This document shows positions 1 through 8,140 of a stretch of DNA of 64,000 nucleotides, piece by piece (position 1 is the first letter of the stretch; the number at the start of each line of letters is the position of its first letter). Location of the stretch: NCBI GenBank assembly GCA_963674975.1, contig OY771913.1:868001-932000 (forward strand). Direction: 5' to 3'. This DNA is from UBA4781 sp963674975 (GTDB lineage: Bacteria; Chloroflexota; Anaerolineae; Anaerolineales; Anaerolineaceae). The notes below the pieces were generated by a model. It made no database searches. It was given only the letters and a program-made list of their open reading frames with translations, and was not told the DNA's origin. A program made the position numbers and the translations under genes.

Positions 1-96
1 TGGACTTTCAGCCCCTCTGGTTTTCCTGTTGCCATTTTGACAGGGAAAATGGCAGCGGATCATGTCATCAAAAAATTGAAAAAAGACGGGAAATGA
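1..96 (+). CDS. C-terminal end of an oxidoreductase-like protein (partial)
   Basis: The frame is open from the first base to a TGA at 94-96, giving the last 31 residues of a protein that begins outside the window. The tail reads GFPVAILTGKMAADHV followed by a Lys-rich end. That pattern resembles the C-terminus of FAD/NAD(P)-binding proteins of the phytoene-desaturase/amine-oxidase type, where a Gly-rich stretch near the flavin precedes an AA-hydrophobic helix. The assignment rests on this short stretch alone. The 71 bases between it and the next gene show nothing else I can support. Confidence 0.4.
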   Translation, partial: WTFSPSGFPVAILTGKMAADHVIKKLKKDGK

Positions 97-167
97 TCAT
101 TGCTTCCCCTTGACCGGAGGTGAAAATTTCTTTCGGAAACCGTGATAGACTTTAGCTTGGATGACCT

Positions 168-1145
168 ATGAAACCTACCTTTAGAATATTCATTTCCATA
201 CTCATTGTTGGAATCTTATGCATACCCACCGCAAAAGTACTTTCCACGGTCGGCGCTACCGCCTGGGATCTCATCAACCTTATCCAGACCTGGCGCGCTC
301 AAGCAGGCAATTCAGCCCTGGTTGAAGATCCTCTGCTGAATGTTACCGCATACGATACCGCCTACAGTATGGCAGTGCAGGGACTGCATACTCATATTGG
401 AAACGCAGCCAGCAGAATCTCAGCTTATGGATATGGAGGGAGCGGTACAGTTCACTGCACCGAAAACTTCGCCCTCAGCTACGGCGAAGCGGATATCGCC
501 GAGATCTACGGCTACTGGGACGACCCCGACCACCGCCTGCCCGCCACCTATGCCTATTACGAACATGTGGGAGCAGGTGTGGCTTCTTACGATGGCGTCT
601 ATTATTATGTTCTGCACGCCTGCTACACCAGCGATTCCTCCTATTTACCTTCCGGTTCCGGTACAACGGTTACCACCGGTGATGGTACCGTGGTCACCGC
701 TACGAGCGCTGTTTCCCAGATCGTGGTACCCGTGGACATCGCCACACCGCAGGCAGACGGCAGTGTTATCCATATTGTGCAAAGCGGTCAATCATTATGG
801 GCTATTGCCACCGCTTACGGCACCAAGATCGATGCCATCAAAGACTTAAATGGATTTACAACCGATACGATCAACAATGGTCAGGAACTGCTGATCTATC
901 CGGCGGGCAGCATGCCCACTCCTATCCCCACAGCCACCACCACGCCTACCGCGGCTGCAACACTCACTCCCACCATTACAGCCACCGCGGTGGATACCGG
1001 TACACCCACACCGCAGCCATCCGGCGTGCAAACACGGGGGAATTCCATCCCCGCGCGAACAATCGCAGGCTATGCTATTGTGTTGGTTTCTGTGGTTGGT
1101 CTGCTGGGAATGCTGGTAAAACTCTCGATAAAGAAAATTAAATAA
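168..1145 (+). CDS. CAP/SCP-domain surface protein with LysM domain and C-terminal membrane anchor
   Basis: This is a 325-residue exported protein. Residues 1-25 form a signal peptide. About 35-165 are a CAP (cysteine-rich secretory protein/SCP-like) domain with the HTHIG and HVGAGVA elements. About 202-245 form a LysM peptidoglycan-binding domain (HIVQSGQSLWAIATAYGT). A Thr/Pro-rich spacer and a C-terminal hydrophobic segment (about 300-318) followed by basic residues complete it. It probably sits at the cell envelope, held by both the LysM module and the tail anchor. The catalytic role of bacterial CAP domains is not settled. GGATG lies about 7 bases before the start. A terminator follows directly, so it is monocistronic. 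Confidence 0.85.
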   Translation: MKPTFRIFISILIVGILCIPTAKVLSTVGATAWDLINLIQTWRAQAGNSALVEDPLLNVTAYDTAYSMAVQGLHTHIGNAASRISAYGYGGSGTVHCTENFALSYGEADIAEIYGYWDDPDHRLPATYAYYEHVGAGVASYDGVYYYVLHACYTSDSSYLPSGSGTTVTTGDGTVVTATSAVSQIVVPVDIATPQADGSVIHIVQSGQSLWAIATAYGTKIDAIKDLNGFTTDTINNGQELLIYPAGSMPTPIPTATTTPTAAATLTPTITATAVDTGTPTPQPSGVQTRGNSIPARTIAGYAIVLVSVVGLLGMLVKLSIKKIK

Positions 1146-1167
1146 AGAGAACGAACTTATATAAAGC

Positions 1168-1197
1168 AAGAGGCTGCTGGTAAAAGCAGCCTCTTTT
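1168..1197 (+). terminator. Intrinsic terminator after the CAP/LysM gene
   Basis: A GC-rich hairpin (GAGGCTGC at 1170-1177, GCAGCCTC at 1186-1193) is followed by TTTTT. It lies 23 bases after the CAP/LysM stop codon and separates that gene from the convergent hydrolase gene. Confidence 0.8.
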
Positions 1198-1204
1198 TGG
1201 TTTT

Positions 1205-2467
1205 TTATTCTTCGCAAATTCCGGCTGGACCGAGCTGCTGCTTGGTATGACCGGTATATTTCACACCGATACGTTCCGGAAGAGTAACGTTAGTATCTTC
1301 GGGGGAATAAGGACCCTCACCCATTTTATGGATGATGATGCGCTTATCCCAACCTGATTGATATTTTCCGTTCAATGCGTCTCTGATCCAATCTGCCAGA
1401 ACGCCGTAGAAATCTGCGCCGCCGAAGGATTCGCCGTGCCGCGGGGTGTGGAATTCATCTTCGACAACCCACAGTTCCTTGGGACCGGGAACCATATCAA
1501 ATACATCGATGACGGTTTCCAGCGGCGCCAGCGGATCATATTCACCGCTCACGATCAGGCAGGGGCAGGTCACTTTGCCAGCCACATTATTCAGGTTCAT
1601 TTGATCTGCCATCCTGTCAAACGCTTCCTCATCCTCATATCCAGCCATGTACATGAAAACTTGTTTGAAATGAGGAGAATCTTCTTCGAAGATCGAGGTC
1701 ATAGGACCGTAGCACGCCGCAGCGGTACCCACCGCTTTAATACGCTTATCGGCAGCCGCCATCTCCATACCCCAATATGAACCGAAGGAATACCCGCTGA
1801 CACCGATCTTATCCATATCAATTTCAGGGCGAGTGCTCAAGTAGTCGATGGCGGCAGTTGCCACTTTACCATAGCTGCCGGGTTCCACATGGATCTTGCG
1901 GATATTGCTGGTGCCCATACCCGGTCCGTCCAATGCCAAGAAATTCATCCCGCGGGTTACGAATGGATGATGGAATGGGTCAAGCGTAGATTCTTTGGTC
2001 ATATCCATCCCGGGGGCAAACATGACCACCGGTGCTTTCTTCCCACCCGGTACCAGATGCAGGATACCCTGAATATAGTTGCCTTCGAAGGGAATCTCTA
2101 CCAATTCGATCGGATGGGGAGCGTACTGTGCTGCTTTCATGAAGCATTCCACAACTTTTCCATGCAGGTAGATCTTCTCTTTATTATCGTCTTCGTAGAT
2201 GGCATGCTGCGCAAGTTTATATTTATCGCTGGCGAGGAAATACAGCTGCCCGGCAGTCTCAAAATGCCCGGCTGCTTCTGCTGCCTGTGCCATTTTTTCA
2301 CGATGTCTGCCATAACGTTCCATGACACGCGGGATCATCTTGTATGCCTTCACATCCGGGGGGAATGTCTTTACATCATATGCATAATGCTGATAGCGCC
2401 CCGTTTGCTTGATCAGATAATCCATGATCCAATGCTGCGTATCACGTTTCTTTAACTCTTTACCCAT
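1205..2467 (-). CDS. Alpha/beta hydrolase (FrsA/dienelactone-hydrolase-like)
   Basis: This is a 420-residue alpha/beta-hydrolase-fold protein. The nucleophile elbow GYSFGS is near residue 215, the acidic residue is in SGEYDPLAP and the catalytic His is in EFHTPRHG, so the triad looks intact. A helical N-terminal region of about 130 residues precedes the core, as in FrsA/DUF1100-like and 2,6-dihydropseudooxynicotine-hydrolase-like esterases. The substrate cannot be read from sequence. The start chosen (MGKELKK) has GAGG 6 bases upstream. An ATG four codons earlier lacks this. No signal peptide is present, so it is cytoplasmic. It stands alone between two terminators. Confidence 0.75.
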   Translation of the reverse strand: MGKELKKRDTQHWIMDYLIKQTGRYQHYAYDVKTFPPDVKAYKMIPRVMERYGRHREKMAQAAEAAGHFETAGQLYFLASDKYKLAQHAIYEDDNKEKIYLHGKVVECFMKAAQYAPHPIELVEIPFEGNYIQGILHLVPGGKKAPVVMFAPGMDMTKESTLDPFHHPFVTRGMNFLALDGPGMGTSNIRKIHVEPGSYGKVATAAIDYLSTRPEIDMDKIGVSGYSFGSYWGMEMAAADKRIKAVGTAAACYGPMTSIFEEDSPHFKQVFMYMAGYEDEEAFDRMADQMNLNNVAGKVTCPCLIVSGEYDPLAPLETVIDVFDMVPGPKELWVVEDEFHTPRHGESFGGADFYGVLADWIRDALNGKYQSGWDKRIIIHKMGEGPYSPEDTNVTLPERIGVKYTGHTKQQLGPAGICEE

Positions 2468-2589
2468 AATTAACCTCATCTCTATATAAAATATTCAACC
2501 CTATTATAGAGGGATTGCCTCAATTATGTTCTGAAATTATGTGAAATTTTATCCAATTAGGATATAAATAAAAAATTTTCCCAAAATAC

Positions 2590-2630
2590 AAAAAACGCAG
2601 GGCAGAAAGATGATCCTGCTCTGCGTTCTC
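2590..2630 (-). terminator. Intrinsic terminator of kbl
   Basis: Arms 2595-2605 and 2616-2626 pair with one mismatch (ACGCAGGGCAG against CTGCTCTGCGT). Read on the minus strand the hairpin is followed by TTTTTTG, just after the kbl stop codon. The remaining bases up to the hydrolase start (about 2480-2585) are AT-rich and hold only a weak -10-like TATAAT on the minus strand (2503-2508). Confidence 0.75.
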
Positions 2631-2651
2631 AATCTGTAATCCGGTGATCTT

Positions 2652-3833
2652 TTAGATCACGCCCAATTCCTTCCCTACAGTCTTGAAACCCTCCAGCCCT
2701 TTATCGAGATCATCCTTGCTGTGAGCGGCAGAGATCATCACACGGATGCGTGCTTTTCCCTGCGGTACGGTGGGATAACCAATGGAGGTGGCAAAAATAC
2801 CATGCTCAAACAGACTTTTGCTGAAATCCTGCGCCAGCTGTGCTTCCCCCAGCATGATGGGTGTGATCGGAGTCTCGCTCTTACCCGTATCAAACCCAAG
2901 ATTTGCCATCTCTTTCTTGAAATATTTTCCGTTCGCCCATAAGGTATCCACCAGTTCAGTGGATCCTTCCAGCAGATCGATGGCGGCAATGCAGGCGGCT
3001 ACATCCGGCGGAGTAACAGCACTGGAGAACAGGAAAGGTCTGCCGCGCTGGGTCAACCATTCCACCACATCCGCATTCCCGGATACAACTCCGCCGACCA
3101 CTCCAAATGCCTTGGAGAAGGTGCCAACTTCGATATCCACTTTTCCATGCAGGTTGAAATGATCCACGATCCCCCGTCCGCCTTTGCCCAGTACTCCTTC
3201 ACCGTGCGCATCATCCACCATCAGCAAAATATCATACGCATTGGCGATCTCATACAGCCGGTCAAGCGGGGCGATATCTCCATCCATGCTGAACACGCCA
3301 TCGGTCACGATCAAGGCGCGCCGGTAGCTGCCCTCGTTTTCCTTGAGCACCTGCTCCAGGTGCAGCGGATCGCAGTGGTTATAACGCACAATGCGTGCAC
3401 CGGATAGGCGGCAGCCATCAATAATAGATGCATGATTCAATTCATCCGAAAAGATGGCATCTTCTTTACCCACCAGCGCGGCAATGGTCGCCAGATTGGC
3501 AACAAAGCCGGATTGAAAAGAAATAGCTGCCTCGGAATGTTTGAATGCAGCTACCCTTTTTTCCAATTCTTTATGGATCGTCATGGTCCCCGCGATCGTG
3601 CGCACTGCCCCGGGACCAACGCCGTATTCATCAAGGGCTTTTTTAGCAGCAGCAACCAGCCGCGGATCATCCGCCAGCCCCAGATAGTTGTTGGAGCAAA
3701 AATTCAATACTTTTTTCCCATCCACAGAGAGCCAGGCTCCCTGCGCGGAATCCAGCGTGCGGATATTGTTATACAGCCCGCTGTTCTTAAGATTTTTTAT
3801 TTCCTTCTGGATCCATTCAAATCTCTTTGCCAT
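2652..3833 (-). CDS. kbl: Glycine C-acetyltransferase (2-amino-3-ketobutyrate CoA ligase)
   Basis: This is a 393-residue PLP enzyme of the alpha-oxoamine synthase family. Kbl converts 2-amino-3-oxobutyrate plus CoA into glycine and acetyl-CoA, the second step of threonine catabolism. Visible motifs are CSNNYLGLA near residue 48, the DDAHGEGVLG cofactor-binding segment and the PLP lysine in TFSKAFG near residue 240. Length matches Kbl. Related AONS, SPT and ALAS enzymes are possible, but the N-terminal pattern and 'GYPTVPQGKARIRVMISAAHS' ending favour Kbl. Start MAKRFEW has GAGG 5 bases upstream. The 22-codon upstream extension lacks one. The partner threonine dehydrogenase is not in the window. 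Confidence 0.85.
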   Translation of the reverse strand: MAKRFEWIQKEIKNLKNSGLYNNIRTLDSAQGAWLSVDGKKVLNFCSNNYLGLADDPRLVAAAKKALDEYGVGPGAVRTIAGTMTIHKELEKRVAAFKHSEAAISFQSGFVANLATIAALVGKEDAIFSDELNHASIIDGCRLSGARIVRYNHCDPLHLEQVLKENEGSYRRALIVTDGVFSMDGDIAPLDRLYEIANAYDILLMVDDAHGEGVLGKGGRGIVDHFNLHGKVDIEVGTFSKAFGVVGGVVSGNADVVEWLTQRGRPFLFSSAVTPPDVAACIAAIDLLEGSTELVDTLWANGKYFKKEMANLGFDTGKSETPITPIMLGEAQLAQDFSKSLFEHGIFATSIGYPTVPQGKARIRVMISAAHSKDDLDKGLEGFKTVGKELGVI

Positions 3834-3876
3834 GTTAACCTCGATTCTTGGATTGGTTTTAACAAGCGATAAAAAA

Positions 3877-5508
3877 TTATAACTCCCCCTCAACCTCACA
3901 CAAGTAACCTAACTCAGTAAGTTTTGCCTGAAAATGTTCTATCCCTTTTCTGTCAACAAGAAGCGTGGTTGCATTCAACTCTTCCACGATATATTTATCT
4001 ACTTCTGACTGCTTGATCTTCCGCATGATGGCAGCATCCTCGATCCGCAGTAATACCGAGGCATGGATACGGGCAAATTCCCCGTTCATTTCAAAACGCT
4101 GCAGGGCATTCAATAAACCGGGAGCAGTCTGCTGTGTCTGGTGTTTTTTCAGCAGTGCAGTAAATTGATTTACCTGTAAGCCCTGCCCGGCAGCCACCTG
4201 TAATGAAGTCGGAGTCACCTGGTATTGATATTCTCCCCTGTGCATACCTTTCCATTCACAAAAGCGAGCAATTTGATAGCGCAGCGAGCGTGAGCAGGCA
4301 GGGCTCATGAATAAATTCCCCTGGGCAAGTGAATAAAAGGGACCCGTTTCTTTTTCCTGCGAAAAAACCGGGGATTCTAAAAGATCCTTTCCCGCTTCGA
4401 TCCAGCGGAAGCTGAGCACTTTCCCGCTTTTTCTGTCCACAGCCAGATCACAAAGCCCCAGCCCATGCAGTATTTTTACAGCAAAGAAAGCAATAAAAGC
4501 GCCTTCCACTTCATCCCAGTGCTCAAAACCGCTCAATGAAGCACCCGTATTGCGGTCCTGAACGTACCAGGCTTCCATATCCCCTGCCACCCGCAGGAAT
4601 TCAGGCTGGGTAATTTTGATATCCTGGATCATCGCTTCCAGATCCCACCAGATATCAGCAGGTAAATTTTTAAAGATAGAAAGGGTGCGCTGCCGGACAG
4701 CCAGAAAATCAATGTGCGGATTTTTTCCAAAATCCAGTTTGGGAATAAAAAGAACATCCTGGATTATGCGGCTTTGCTGCCAGTTCTGCAGCACATCGTA
4801 ATATGCTGCAAGGCGAGGTTTGGTCAAATGCTCCTGAACCGCTTCGATAGCCAGCCCGGTCTTTTTTTGGAACAGCTTCATGGAAGCCAGGAACTGCACC
4901 AATTCAAAACGAGAAAATACTCCGCGCATGGGCTGGATGGCATCGAGTTCGAAACCCATGCGCAGCCCTGCCAGCAGGGTGCATAGATCATCTAATATAT
5001 AGTCATGGGCGCGCTGGATAATGCAGCCTTTCGGCAAAACCAGCTCTTTTCCAACCCATTTCACATGACCCACATTGGAATCTTTGAGTAATGTAAAAAT
5101 CTCATCCGGCACATATGCGAATTCAATCGGTTCCGGTTTGGTCTTGAAAAAAGCCTTCCCGATCAAACCGCTGTACCACAGCACTTCACTTGCATTCACC
5201 GGTTTGCGTTCAGGATGCAGCCGCTCACGTTTACCTGCCCCCATAATACGGATATCTCCATAAACGCGGCTGAACTGCGACCAGGGCATCTTTCCGCCTT
5301 TTTTCAACAGATCAAAGAGACAGTCACTGGCATCTTCAGGCAGGGTTTGAGCGATCTCAAGCAGAACACCTTCTTTTACCGCAGTTTCAGAAAACTCCTG
5401 CAGATCACGGACGGTCAGTTCCGCAGGGAGTTCGAATCCCCAGCGGGCAAGGATGGAACGCCGGACATCTTCATCATGGCTGTGCAGTAGATTCTTGATC
5501 GTGGGCAT
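3877..5508 (-). CDS. Helicase-associated-type (XPB/Ssl2 N-terminal-like) protein without a helicase motor
   Basis: This is a 543-residue protein with no Walker or helicase motifs. Its N-terminal half resembles a family often annotated 'helicase-associated' or 'XPB/Ssl2-like': MPWSQFSRVYGDIRIMG, then EVLWYSGLIGKAFF and EFAYVPDEI. The C-terminal third carries a winged-helix-like stretch and a short domain ending LLVDRKGIEHFQAKL. Function is unknown and DNA binding is only inferred. I chose the internal start MPTIKN (AGAG about 9 bases upstream), because the 34-codon upstream extension would overlap the divergent gene at 5597 and has no ribosome-binding site. It lies 43 bases upstream of kbl on the same strand. 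Confidence 0.5.
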   Translation of the reverse strand: MPTIKNLLHSHDEDVRRSILARWGFELPAELTVRDLQEFSETAVKEGVLLEIAQTLPEDASDCLFDLLKKGGKMPWSQFSRVYGDIRIMGAGKRERLHPERKPVNASEVLWYSGLIGKAFFKTKPEPIEFAYVPDEIFTLLKDSNVGHVKWVGKELVLPKGCIIQRAHDYILDDLCTLLAGLRMGFELDAIQPMRGVFSRFELVQFLASMKLFQKKTGLAIEAVQEHLTKPRLAAYYDVLQNWQQSRIIQDVLFIPKLDFGKNPHIDFLAVRQRTLSIFKNLPADIWWDLEAMIQDIKITQPEFLRVAGDMEAWYVQDRNTGASLSGFEHWDEVEGAFIAFFAVKILHGLGLCDLAVDRKSGKVLSFRWIEAGKDLLESPVFSQEKETGPFYSLAQGNLFMSPACSRSLRYQIARFCEWKGMHRGEYQYQVTPTSLQVAAGQGLQVNQFTALLKKHQTQQTAPGLLNALQRFEMNGEFARIHASVLLRIEDAAIMRKIKQSEVDKYIVEELNATTLLVDRKGIEHFQAKLTELGYLCEVEGEL

Positions 5509-5596
5509 AAGTTTCTGCTCTTCCCTGATTTTAACCGGAAATTCGAGTACAGGTTTATTGTTATAATTCAAAAAACGATTTATAGGATTTTTAAGA

Positions 5597-6205
5597 ATGA
5601 CGCGTTCCATAGAAGCAGTACTTCAGCAGGGTTTCATACAGGGATATATGGAGGTTTTGGGAAAAGACCTGTTTTGTGAAATCCTGGATTCTGACATACC
5701 AGACTGTTTACAGGAAGCAAATATCTCCCTGAATAAACCACTTGATCCGGTTTTTTTTCAGCGGCTGGATGAAAACATGCTGCAAAAATATGGAAAGCAG
5801 GGAGCTGAAGGTATCGCCCGTTCTGCCGGACGATTAGCCTTCAAGGGATATAAACACGACATCCCAATCCTGATCAAACACGGATCTATCGAAAAGCGCC
5901 TGCTTCCATTTGCTGAGAAGATCGGTAATGCGCTGCAGGATTTTCTGGATGAATTGAATACGCTTACCTTTACCAACCTTACCCTGCAGCGGAACGCAAA
6001 AGAGAATAACTGGCTGGTCGATGGAACTATCCTGCAGCCTGCAGGAATATTTCTCCGATCAGGGAACCGGCAGTTTTTTATGGGCATGCTGGAAAGCATG
6101 CTGGAATGGATGGACAGCCGCCATCAATTTCAGGTGGAACAGAGCGCCGCTCCTCAAAACAACAGTGAGATACAGCTGAAAATATCGGTGCGCAGGCTTG
6201 ATTGA
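5597..6205 (+). CDS. Hypothetical protein, 202 residues
   Basis: I do not recognise this soluble protein with certainty. It starts with an amphipathic helix (IEAVLQQGFIQGYMEVLG). The overall shape, a helical N-terminus, a mixed middle and an ending FFMGMLESMLEWMDSRHQFQVEQ followed by a beta strand (EIQLKISVRRLD), is loosely like V4R/heme-NO-binding-type domains. Those families' conserved Cys pattern is missing, so this is weak. It has no signal peptide or membrane segment. TAGGA lies about 10 bases before the ATG. It is divergent from the helicase-associated-type gene, and the thiamine promoter starts 9 bases after its stop. Confidence 0.5.
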   Translation: MTRSIEAVLQQGFIQGYMEVLGKDLFCEILDSDIPDCLQEANISLNKPLDPVFFQRLDENMLQKYGKQGAEGIARSAGRLAFKGYKHDIPILIKHGSIEKRLLPFAEKIGNALQDFLDELNTLTFTNLTLQRNAKENNWLVDGTILQPAGIFLRSGNRQFFMGMLESMLEWMDSRHQFQVEQSAAPQNNSEIQLKISVRRLD

Positions 6206-6213
6206 GCTTTGAT

Positions 6214-6242
6214 TTGACAGATTGGTCATTCCTGCCTATACT
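6214..6242 (+). promoter_or_regulatory. Sigma-70-type promoter of the thiamine operon
   Basis: TTGACA (6214-6219), a 17-base spacer and TATACT (6237-6242) make a near-consensus promoter. The predicted start near 6249 lies just before the TPP aptamer, so the whole aptamer is in the leader. Confidence 0.8.
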
Positions 6243-6261
6243 TGTCTTGTAAATAACAAAG

Positions 6262-6352
6262 GAACAGATCCGGGGAGCCGTAGGACGGCTGAGAGGAAGA
6301 GAGCAATCTTCGACCCGCAAAACCTGATCCGGTTAATACCGGCGGAGGGAGA
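6262..6352 (+). ncRNA. TPP riboswitch (THI element)
   Basis: The conserved core of the thiamine pyrophosphate aptamer is present in order: CGGGGAGCC (6271-6279), GGCTGAGAGG (6287-6296), ACCC (6313-6316), ACCTGATCCGGTTAATACC (6322-6340) and GGCGGAGGGA (6341-6350). It lies between a strong promoter and thiN plus a thiamine transporter, the expected targets. Ligand binding should switch the operon off through the terminator at 6370-6393. Confidence 0.95.
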
Positions 6353-6367
6353 ATAGAAAAAAAATAC

Positions 6368-6393
6368 CTCCCTCGCCAGCGAGGGTTTTTTTT
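6368..6393 (+). terminator. Riboswitch-controlled terminator overlapping the thiN ribosome-binding site
   Basis: CCCTCGC (6370-6376) pairs with GCGAGGG (6379-6385) and is followed by eight T residues that run directly into the ATG of thiN at 6394. The 5' arm (CTCCCTC, 6368-6374) is also perfectly complementary to GAGGGAG at 6345-6351 in the conserved 3' end of the aptamer, giving a competing antiterminator. The 3' arm supplies GAGGG, the only Shine-Dalgarno-like sequence, 8 bases before the start. Confidence 0.85.
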
Positions 6394-7038
6394 ATGAATA
6401 GAGCAGTGATCTTTACCAACGGAATCGTGAGGGATTATACGCTCATCTTTCCCCACCTGCAGCCGCGAGATTTTATCATGGCTGCCGACGGCGGATTGAA
6501 GCATATCCACCGCCTTAAACTGAAGCCAGCCCTGGTCATTGGAGATCTGGATTCTATTGCCGCTTCGGATCTGGATATCGCCGAACACCAGCAGACCGAG
6601 ATACTGCGCTTCGATAAGGACAAAGACGAAACCGACCTCGAGCTGGCGATACAGGCTGCCATACAGCGGGGATACCGCGAAATATTGATCGTTGCCGGTT
6701 TGGGCGGAAGACTTGACCAGACCATGGCAAACCTGCTGTTGATGCTGCATCCTGATTTTACAAAATGCAGTATCACTTTCGATGATGGTATCGAAGAGGT
6801 CTTTCTGATCCGTGAAACCTGCCAGGTGAAAGGAAATCCGGGCGACATCATCTCCATCATCCCCATAAAAGGGGACTGCCGGGGTGTGAAAACGGAAAAC
6901 CTCAAATACCCCCTGCGCGAGGAAACACTCTACCAGTTCAAAACACGCGGGATCAGCAACGTGATGACTTCTTCACAGGCAGCTATCTCTATTGCAGATG
7001 GCATCGCTTTATGCATCCATACCCGAAAAAACTTATAG
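6394..7038 (+). CDS. thiN: Thiamine diphosphokinase
   Basis: This 214-residue cytoplasmic enzyme transfers pyrophosphate from ATP to thiamine, giving TPP, the ligand of the upstream riboswitch. Family motifs are AADGG (about 30-34), GDLDS (about 50-54) and DKDETDLELA (about 74-83), which hold the metal and ATP sites. The C-terminal half is the beta-sandwich that binds thiamine (GDIISIIPIKG, TRGISNVMTS). Length is typical. It is first in an operon with a thiamine ABC importer, which suggests salvage of external thiamine rather than synthesis. No de novo thiamine gene is in the window. Confidence 0.93.
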   Translation: MNRAVIFTNGIVRDYTLIFPHLQPRDFIMAADGGLKHIHRLKLKPALVIGDLDSIAASDLDIAEHQQTEILRFDKDKDETDLELAIQAAIQRGYREILIVAGLGGRLDQTMANLLLMLHPDFTKCSITFDDGIEEVFLIRETCQVKGNPGDIISIIPIKGDCRGVKTENLKYPLREETLYQFKTRGISNVMTSSQAAISIADGIALCIHTRKNL

Positions 7039-7062
7039 ATCTGTCCTGCAAAAAGGAGAAAG

Positions 7063-8130
7063 ATGAAAAAACAAATTTCAAGAACCATGGTTTTAAGCGC
7101 TATTGCAGCAATACTGTTTTTGAGCGCCTGCCAGAGCAGCACTGCAGAAACCACAGAACCGCGCACGCTGACCGTTCTCACGCATGATTCCTTCGCCATT
7201 AGCGAAGCGGTCATCGCTCAATTCGAAGAAGAGAACGATGTCAAAGTGGAGTTCATTTTCAGCGGAGATGCTGGCGGCGCCCTGAACAAGGTTATCCTCA
7301 CTAAAGATGCCCCTCTGGGTGATGTATTTTACGGCGTGGATAATACCTTTCTTTCACGCGCGCTCAATGAAGATATTTTCGAAGCATATGATTCCCCCCT
7401 ACTGGCATCCATTCCGGATCAGTTCAAGCTGGATGACCAGAATCGAGTTCTGCCGGTAGATTATGGGGATGTATGCATCAACTATGACAAGGCATATTTC
7501 GCTTCGAATGATCTGGCTGTACCCCAGAGCCTGGATGACCTGCTCAAACCCGAATACAGCGGACTGCTGGTTGTAGAAAATCCGGCAACTTCTTCTCCCG
7601 GACTGGCTTTCCTGCTGGCAACCATCGCGCAGTATGGCGAAGACGGCTATCTTGATTACTGGCGGCAGTTGAAAGACAACGATGTGACTGTGGTCAGCGA
7701 TTGGAATACCGCCTACTATACTAATTTTTCCGCCTCCACGGGGAAAGGTCCGCAGCCCATGGCAGTATCGTATGCAACCAGCCCGGCTGTTGAAGTTGTG
7801 TATGCCGCTGAACCGCTCGATGAATCCCCAACCGCATCTATCGTTGGAGAAAACACCTGCTTCCGCCAGATCGAATTCGTCGGCATTCTTAAAGGCACTG
7901 AAAACCGCGACCTGGCTGAAAAATTCGTCGATTTCATGCTCAGCGTTCCTTTCCAGGAAGATATTCCCATGAACATGTTCGTCTTTCCTGCCAACCAGGA
8001 CGCAAGTCTACCGGAAGAGTTCGTCAAGTACATCCAGGTTCCCGAGTCCCCGGCGACCTTATCTTCCGACCTGATCACAGCCGAACGAGAAAACTGGATC
8101 TCTGCCTGGCAGGATGTTGTATTGAAATAA
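7063..8130 (+). CDS. thiB: Thiamine ABC transporter substrate-binding lipoprotein
   Basis: This is a 355-residue exported lipoprotein with signal peptide and lipobox LSAC (Cys about 24). The mature part is a family 1 solute-binding protein of the ThiB/TbpA type: TLTVLTHDSF, then DAPLGDVFYGVDNTFLSRAL, PVDYGDVCINYD and NMFVFPAN. These match thiamine/TPP-binding proteins. It should capture thiamine outside the membrane and pass it to the permease encoded next. AAGGAG lies 6 bases before the start, and the gap to thiN is 24 bases. The TPP riboswitch and the cotranscribed kinase support thiamine over another cargo. Confidence 0.92.
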   Translation: MKKQISRTMVLSAIAAILFLSACQSSTAETTEPRTLTVLTHDSFAISEAVIAQFEEENDVKVEFIFSGDAGGALNKVILTKDAPLGDVFYGVDNTFLSRALNEDIFEAYDSPLLASIPDQFKLDDQNRVLPVDYGDVCINYDKAYFASNDLAVPQSLDDLLKPEYSGLLVVENPATSSPGLAFLLATIAQYGEDGYLDYWRQLKDNDVTVVSDWNTAYYTNFSASTGKGPQPMAVSYATSPAVEVVYAAEPLDESPTASIVGENTCFRQIEFVGILKGTENRDLAEKFVDFMLSVPFQEDIPMNMFVFPANQDASLPEEFVKYIQVPESPATLSSDLITAERENWISAWQDVVLK

Positions 8131-8140
8131 AGGACGGTCA

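Noticed and set aside
3834..3899. Longer kbl start at 3899
   Set aside because: No ribosome-binding site and it would overlap the end of the neighbouring gene. The ATG at 3833 has GAGG at proper spacing and fits Kbl length.
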